14,832 bases of DNA, from positions 404,746-419,577 of the forward strand of contig JAMYWO010000005.1 in the NCBI GenBank assembly GCA_024220525.1, read 5' to 3'. Source of the stretch: Cochliopodium minus. Its lineage: Eukaryota; Discosea; Himatismenida; Cochliopodiidae. This document shows positions 9,946-14,832 of the stretch, in pieces; within the stretch, counting starts at the first letter, position 1, and each line of letters opens with the position of its first letter. The notes beneath the pieces were generated by a model. The model saw nothing but the letters and a program-made list of their open reading frames with translations. It did no database searches and was not told where the DNA came from. The translations under genes were made by a program, and so were the position numbers.

Positions 9946-9951
9946 AATAAA
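9946..9951 (+). terminator. Candidate poly(A) signal of the EGF-like gene
   Basis: AATAAA lies about 45 nt after the stop at 9898-9900. It overlaps the far-upstream ATG (9941) of the next reading frame, which argues that the next gene starts later, at 10070. Confidence 0.4.
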
Positions 9952-10069
9952 AAAACTGTTGTCAAAATTATTTTCACTTATCAAATATGGTTTTTGTTAT
10001 AGAGATAAAGTTGATTTTGATACATCCTTTCAGTCTCACAAATTAAAATTAAAAATATATATAAAAAAA

Positions 10070-12805
10070 ATGGAGGATTTGAAAGAAATAATTGAAAATA
10101 GATGTGCACCAATTGAAAATTATATGAGTGAAAGATTTTTTGAATATCTCTCAATAAATTTGAATAAAAACAAAGAATATATCAATCTTCCTTTTTCTCT
10201 CAAAAATAATCCAAATGTCGAGAAATATTCAAACAAAGAAAATAATAAAATAAGAATTGATTCAAAAGATATCACCTTGAATAAAGAATGGGAGGATTCA
10301 ATTTCTGAATTAACAAATAAAATAAGTTTCAAGATGGGTTATGATAAATACAAAGTGATCAATCAATTAAATTCTGTCAAAATTTTCCTTTCTTCTCCTA
10401 ATATCGAAAACAACAACATCAAGAAAAAGGAAGAAACAATTTCAAAAATTGATAAAGAAGGAGAAGGAAAGATTTTCTCGAAATTATGGATCGCCTTGCC
10501 ATCGATTTTTGAAGGAGGGAAAATTAAAATTAAGAAAGAAGAGAGAATAATTGAGGGAGAAAAAGAATTGAATCAAAATTTTTACCAAAATTTCCTTTAT
10601 TTTTCTCATAATCTTGATTGTGAATTATCAATTGATGAGATACAAAATGGAGAAAGAGTATTTCTTGAATATGATCTTGTATTGGATGAAATTGAAAGCA
10701 AACAGATAATTCTCCGAAACACTTTGAATGCAAAAAAAATGCAAAATATTTTTCAGAGAATTTATGATGAAAACAAAATCTCTTTTTTGGTTTATCCATT
10801 GAATAGTTTGTGCAAAAGAGAAAGTGATCTTGATGAAGAAGATAAAAGGCAATTGGAGTTTATCAAACTTTTTTCAGAGAAAGAATCCACCAAAAGCAAT
10901 TTGTATTTCGCAAAAGGAGAGAAAACAGTAGAGTGGGAATTAAAGGAAAAAGAATTCGATCATCATGAATATTATTATGGTGTGGAAGAGGAAGATAATG
11001 ATGATGATGATGATGATAACAATAATAATGATGTTGATAATCAAAATGATAATAATAATAACAATAATAATAATAATGATAAAAATAATAATAATGATGA
11101 TGATAAAGATGATGACAAAATTAAGAGAATAGAAAAAAGTGTAGAACGTTCTCTTCGAAATTTTATTCCTTTAAATGAGTTTTTGGGAGAAGAGAGTAAC
11201 CTTAAAGTAGGAAAGAGAGTAAAAAAATTTTCAGAGGGGAATTGTTTGGGGGAGAAATGGGATTTTATTAAAGAAGAAAAGTTGCAAGATGAAGAAGATT
11301 CTGATGTTGTGGAGGGATATACTGAATATTATCAGTTCAGTTGTATTTTGATAATCCCTCATCTTTTCAAAAATAGATTTCTCATTCAAAACGATTTTTA
11401 CTCTTATCGACATTCTTTATTTCCAAAAGAGGATATTGTTCCAAAAAATAAAAATAAAAATAATAAAAAGAATATTGATGAGATTTCATCTAAAGATGTG
11501 AGTGAAGAAAGAGAAAATAAGAGAGAGGAAATCGAAGAGGAAGAAAAAAAAAAATTAAGAAAGAAATTAGAGTGGAATTCATCAGATCACAGATTTTATG
11601 ACATAAATACAAAGAAAGTTGTCAAAACGATTCTTTTGTGCATCAAAAACAAAATTTCACAGAAAATTCCCAAATATTTACTTTTCAATATTTTCAAATT
11701 GCTTCTTTTTCCTCATCCTTCTTTCACTCAAATGCTCGATTTGATGCCTTTGATTTGTGGACGTTGGATGGATTATAGTAATTTGTTTGACAAAATTTTT
11801 GAAAAAAAAGAAGAAATGTTTCCAGAAATCATCTATTTTTTCAAATGTTGTTTTGTTGAAAAGAGTATTCCTTTCATAAAATTGGATTCTTGGGTCAAAT
11901 TACTTTACAATTACGATTGGAAAGAAATTGGTTTTGTTGTTGATTTTTTGTTTGAGGAGTTGAGAAATAATATTTTTCATAAGAAATTTAATGATTGGAC
12001 GGTAGTGAAAGGGTTGATTTACAATTTTGGGGAAAAAGAAATTTCTTCTAAAATTTTGGTTTTTGACGAAAATAATAATGAATCATCCCTCCTTTCTTTT
12101 CAAAACTCTCTTTTTAACGAAAGAAAAAGAAGGTCAAGTTACCGTGAGATCCCGATCATTACAAGGGAAAAAGAGAGAATAAATTTTGTTCCAAAAAACA
12201 AACTCTTCAGATCAATTTGTCTTTTCATTGAATTTTCACCTGTTGAAATTGTTGAAAAAATAATTGAAAAGTACATTAGTGAAAATAGGGATACTTGTTT
12301 GTTTGGTTTTGTGCCCTTGTTGAAAGAAATTCCAAAAGAAAAATTAAAGATAGATTGCATTTCTTCTCTTTTCAAGTTACAAATTGAAAAAATAGAAAAT
12401 GAAATAAATTTTCTTGAGAAAAGAAAACTTTCTTGGGACTGGAGTTTTATTAAAAAAAAGGACCTCATGTTCGAAGAAAAAACTAAAATAATCAAAAAAT
12501 TAACAAGAGAAGAGGCTCACCGTTTGAAACGCAAATTTGTTGGTTTTGCAGATTTGGAAATTGTTCCTTGTGGTGAAGACAAAGAGCTTTGTGATGTCGC
12601 TATAATTAAAAATCGGGAAATTAAGGAACAGTTAGATGACGGGATTGATGATAGATTGGAACTATTGAATGAATGGCTTTCTGAAACAAAAATACTTTTT
12701 GAAAATGTTTTTGGAAAGAGATCTTTGGAACAAACAAAAACCAACCAAGACAAAGAAGAAGAAAATAACACCAATAAAAAAACAAAGAAGAACCCTCCTT
12801 ATTAA
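10070..12805 (+). CDS. Large protein with a degenerate 2OG-Fe(II) oxygenase-like domain
   Basis: A single exon of 911 codons, ending in TAA. Residues about 80-210 resemble the 2-oxoglutarate/Fe(II) oxygenase-like domain of large fungal and protist proteins: NKEWEDSI, LWIALPSIFEGGKIKI (LPxxHEGGxL in relatives) and GERVFLEYDL (GYRVTLTYNL in relatives). A later YYQFSCILIIP resembles the downstream YxRxAxVIIWP block. The iron ligands appear lost: the usual HRD segment reads SSPN (108-111), His of HEGG is Phe147, and the distal His position reads Cys184; the Arg expected to bind 2-oxoglutarate is kept (Arg196). An Asp/Asn run occupies about 309-349. The C-terminal half is probably alpha-helical and ends in a Lys-rich tail (NKKTKK) that could direct nuclear import. 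The frame is open back to ATG 9941, but 10070 has the A-rich context of the other starts and leaves room for a leader. Function unknown. Confidence 0.75.
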   Translation: MEDLKEIIENRCAPIENYMSERFFEYLSINLNKNKEYINLPFSLKNNPNVEKYSNKENNKIRIDSKDITLNKEWEDSISELTNKISFKMGYDKYKVINQLNSVKIFLSSPNIENNNIKKKEETISKIDKEGEGKIFSKLWIALPSIFEGGKIKIKKEERIIEGEKELNQNFYQNFLYFSHNLDCELSIDEIQNGERVFLEYDLVLDEIESKQIILRNTLNAKKMQNIFQRIYDENKISFLVYPLNSLCKRESDLDEEDKRQLEFIKLFSEKESTKSNLYFAKGEKTVEWELKEKEFDHHEYYYGVEEEDNDDDDDDNNNNDVDNQNDNNNNNNNNNDKNNNNDDDKDDDKIKRIEKSVERSLRNFIPLNEFLGEESNLKVGKRVKKFSEGNCLGEKWDFIKEEKLQDEEDSDVVEGYTEYYQFSCILIIPHLFKNRFLIQNDFYSYRHSLFPKEDIVPKNKNKNNKKNIDEISSKDVSEERENKREEIEEEEKKKLRKKLEWNSSDHRFYDINTKKVVKTILLCIKNKISQKIPKYLLFNIFKLLLFPHPSFTQMLDLMPLICGRWMDYSNLFDKIFEKKEEMFPEIIYFFKCCFVEKSIPFIKLDSWVKLLYNYDWKEIGFVVDFLFEELRNNIFHKKFNDWTVVKGLIYNFGEKEISSKILVFDENNNESSLLSFQNSLFNERKRRSSYREIPIITREKERINFVPKNKLFRSICLFIEFSPVEIVEKIIEKYISENRDTCLFGFVPLLKEIPKEKLKIDCISSLFKLQIEKIENEINFLEKRKLSWDWSFIKKKDLMFEEKTKIIKKLTREEAHRLKRKFVGFADLEIVPCGEDKELCDVAIIKNREIKEQLDDGIDDRLELLNEWLSETKILFENVFGKRSLEQTKTNQDKEEENNTNKKTKKNPPY
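10994..11115 (+). repeat. Coding GAT/AAT trinucleotide repeat (Asp/Asn run)
   Basis: About 40 codons composed almost wholly of GAT and AAT, with a few AAC, GAC and AAA codons. It encodes a near-continuous Asp/Asn tract within the oxygenase-like protein. Mixed interruptions suggest an old microsatellite expansion. It separates the degenerate oxygenase fold from the IIP-containing downstream segment. Confidence 0.9.
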
Positions 12806-12897
12806 TTTGTTCCCTTTATCGTTCTACATTAAATATCGTTTTAAAAAAGTTATTTTTCACATAATTTTTTTTAATATTGTAAAAAAGATTTCATTCT
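12806..12897. other. Convergent 3' gap between oxygenase-like gene and VPS8
   Basis: Only 92 bases separate two stop codons on opposite strands. No AATAAA occurs in the gap on either strand; the nearest on the plus strand is at 12903-12908, inside the VPS8 coding end. The two transcripts probably overlap at their 3' ends. Confidence 0.6.
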
Positions 12898-14832
12898 TTA
12901 GTAATAAAAAGTTGTTTTTCTTTTATCAATAAACTTTTTGTTCCCTTTTGCAGCTCTAAAGTCAAACATATAACGAGAATCTTCTGTTGGGATAACATTG
13001 GTGTTTTTGGGCTTTGGATCTAAAGTACCTGGTCTTCTAGGTTTTATTTTAAATTTGCTTCTTTGAAGAAAAAATGGAGATAAATTCAAACGAGAATTGT
13101 AATCGTAAACACTGTCTTCTCTTTCGCATCCTTTCAAAATTCTAAAACGAGGGACCTCATTTTTCTCCAAATCTCTCAGATAATCTATTATTTCTGAAAA
13201 AGCATTGTTTGCGTTTGTTATGTTGGCACTCAAAAGATTCATGGTAGTTGTGTTGGATACATTATTGCTAGAGTTGTCATTATCTCCTGACTTTAATTTT
13301 CTTTCTTTTTCTTCTTTCAACTCTTCCAATGTTTTTTCCTTTATATCTCCTTTTTTATTTATGTTTTTATTTTGAAAAAGAATAAAATTAAAAATTTGTT
13401 TTTTACAAAATTTCGTTTTTTTTTTTACCATTGCAAATAGGACAACGCATGTTCTTTCTTTTTTTGGTTTGTTGTTCAAAGCATGTTTTGTGAAAAGAGT
13501 GACCACATGAAAAAAGAAACAAGTTTGTATTTGAAGAAAGTGTTTGAGCACAAAAGCGACATCTTTCATCCTAACAAAAAAATTAAATTTAAAAATAAAA
13601 TTTTTGAATAATTAAAATTTCAATCAATTTTAAAATCAATTTTAAAAATTAAAAAAAAGAGTAAAAGAGGAAATTGTGATAAATTTACTTTTGAACAGTA
13701 GGCTTTTTGACGGATAGAAGTCATGGTGGAAGTGAGTTTGTGCATATGAAGAGAAAGGAGTTTTTTGGTTGTACGCAAAATATTGTCTTCATAGTTGAAA
13801 GTCTCCAAAACCGCAATAATCGTTGATTTGAAATCTCCAAACTGATCCCTCCCGTGATCTTGCACTATTTTTTCCTAATTATTATTTTATTTTAAATTTT
13901 AATTATATTTTAATTTTATTTAACTTTTTTTTAATTTTATTTAACTTTTTTTTAGTTTAATTATAATTTTCCAATTTTATTTATTTTTAAATTATTTTTA
14001 TTTTATTTTATTTTTTGTTACCAAAACGTGTCCTAATTCGACATAACCCATCATGATGTGCAAGATTTCACGTAAATAAAAAGTGATGCTGTTTTTCAAT
14101 TTTCTGAGGGAGGGGTTGACAGATTCAAGTTTTCTATTTCTTCTTGTGTTTTCTTCTTTTTTCTCATCCTTCACTTTTGATAATGGCACCATCAATGCGT
14201 CCAAAATCTTAAACCACAATGCCTCATTTCTTACACCTAAAAAAAAATAAAAAATAAAAAATAAATTTAAAAAATAAAGAATAAAAATAAAAAATAAAAA
14301 AGAAAAAATAAAAAAATTATTTCAAAAAATAAAAAATCAAGTAATTTAAAATAAAAAATAATAAAAAAAAAAGAAATAAAAAATAAAAGAAATAAAAAGA
14401 AATAAAACCCTTGTATTCTTTAGCATTTCTTTCACAAAGTTGGATGGCGACTTTGAGGAGATCCATGACTTCTTCTTCTTGGAGGGTTTTAGGAAATTTT
14501 TGGTCATCCAAATCCTCCACTTTAATGTTTTTGTATGATTCTGTTAATCTGTCCAATCTTCCTCCCAATGACGACAATAATTCGTTCAACGCTCCTTCTG
14601 CATCTCCCGTACGTTCCATCTTTAAAAAAAAATTAATTAAAATAATTAAAAATTAAAATAAATTAAAAATCAAAATAAATTAAAATAAATTAAAATGAAC
14701 ATAAATAAATTAAAACAAATTAAAATAAATTAAAATAAATTAAAATAAATTAAAATAAATTAAAATAAATTAAAATAAATTAAAATTAATTTAAAATTAA
14801 TTTTTTTGTTTCGTTTTACTTCTTCTCTTGAT
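12898..14832 (-). CDS. VPS8: VPS8, CORVET tethering subunit with C-terminal RING (3' exons; 5' end outside window)
   Basis: VPS8 is the CORVET-specific subunit that binds Rab5-type GTPases and tethers early endosomes. Minus-strand exons: 14832-14820 (partial), 14619-14409, 14236-14022, 13874-13689, 13570-13429 and 13349-12898; the last five give 401 residues plus TAA. Family blocks are ERTGDAEGAL, LCERNAKEYKG joined to VRNEALWFKILDALM, then LEKIVQDHGRDQFGDFKS and VLETFNYEDNILRTT. The RING-H2 domain has ligands CRFC, CGH-x2-H-x2-C and CPIC, with 14 and 12 residues in the two loops. RING plus the preceding QD...FNYE helices identify VPS8 rather than VPS41, VPS11 or VPS18. A 150-residue tail after the RING is Ser/Asn-rich, then basic (FKIKPRRPGTLDPKPKN). 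All joins keep frame; the splice at 14819 is inferred from a short sequence only. Full-length VPS8 proteins exceed 1000 residues, so most of the protein lies beyond the right edge. Confidence 0.9.
13911..13952. repeat. 21-bp perfect tandem duplication in a VPS8 intron
   Basis: Positions 13911-13931 and 13932-13952 are identical 21-mers beginning TAATTTTATTTAAC. They lie inside the 147-nt intron 14021-13875 (donor GTAACA, acceptor AATTAG). Confidence 0.85.
14237..14408 (-). other. VPS8 intron with GTTTTA donor, AAAAAT-rich
   Basis: Exon 14619-14409 ends AAG G, the donor is GTTTTA and the acceptor is TTTTAG. Joining gives KEYKG/VRNEALWF, which fits VPS8. The body is a run of 5- to 7-base A-tract units (AAAAAT and AAATAA types). 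Confidence 0.75.
14620..14819 (-). other. VPS8 intron with 10-bp tandem repeats
   Basis: The donor GTAAAA follows a 13-nt exon fragment and the acceptor is TTTAAAG before ATGGAACG. The body is nearly all a decamer array (see the repeat entry). The intron call rests on the codon content on each side and on VPS8 similarity of the downstream exon. Confidence 0.75.
14671..14790. repeat. Decamer tandem array, unit TAAAATAAAT
   Basis: Twelve in-register 10-bp units. Six consecutive perfect copies run from 14721 to 14780, and imperfect copies flank them (for example CAAAATAAAT and TAAAACAAAT). The array sits inside a VPS8 intron. Confidence 0.9.

Noticed and set aside
9941-10069. Upstream ATG extending the oxygenase-like protein by 43 residues
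   Set aside because: It starts only 40 nt after the previous stop and overlaps that gene's likely poly(A) signal. The ATG at 10070 has the A-rich context of the other starts. It is not excluded, because the frame stays open.
1-14832. Transposon, viral insertion, CRISPR array or toxin locus
   Set aside because: No transposase, integrase, reverse transcriptase, terminal repeats or spaced direct repeats were seen. The repeats present are intronic or coding simple sequence.

Overview
The window is eukaryotic nuclear DNA from an AT-rich, probably unicellular organism. The genes are broken by short introns (mostly 53 to 150 nt, longest about 270 nt) with GTAA donors and (T)AG acceptors, and noncoding stretches are packed with A/T homopolymers. 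Proteins carry Asn/Asp/Ser/Thr low-complexity inserts, and stops are ordinary TAA and TGA. The lineage cannot be fixed from the sequence; an amoeboid protist is a reasonable guess but only an inference. No tRNA, rRNA, CRISPR array or transposon was recognised.

Layout. Positions 1-3301 (minus) hold the first five exons of SMC1, the cohesin ATPase subunit; its C-terminal part runs off the left edge. Positions 3302-3675 are a divergent promoter region shared with COPB on the plus strand (3676-7489, six exons, complete), the beta subunit of the COPI coat. Positions 7490-8263 hold the COPB 3' end, a doubtful minus-strand membrane-protein gene or pseudogene (7709-8123), and the upstream region of the next gene. 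Positions 8264-9900 (plus, three exons) encode a secreted, cysteine-rich protein with an EGF-like module and tandem C-terminal Cys modules. Positions 10070-12805 (plus, one exon) encode a large protein with a 2-oxoglutarate/Fe(II) oxygenase-like fold that appears to have lost its iron ligands. Positions 12898-14832 (minus) hold the 3' part of VPS8, the CORVET tethering subunit, ending in a RING-H2 domain and a long basic tail; its N-terminal part lies beyond the right edge.

The genes do not form a pathway. COPB (Golgi coat) and VPS8 (endosomal tether) both serve membrane traffic and SMC1 serves chromosome cohesion, but such linkage is probably chance. The most interesting points are the apparent pseudo-oxygenase, the internally repeated secreted protein with a CR-x2-H...HCPHA signature, two identical TTGGCGCAA E2F-like sites at the 5' end of SMC1, a perfect CArG-type palindrome in the shared promoter, a 10-bp-period A-tract array in a VPS8 intron, and the spliced membrane-protein candidate interrupted by one stop codon.
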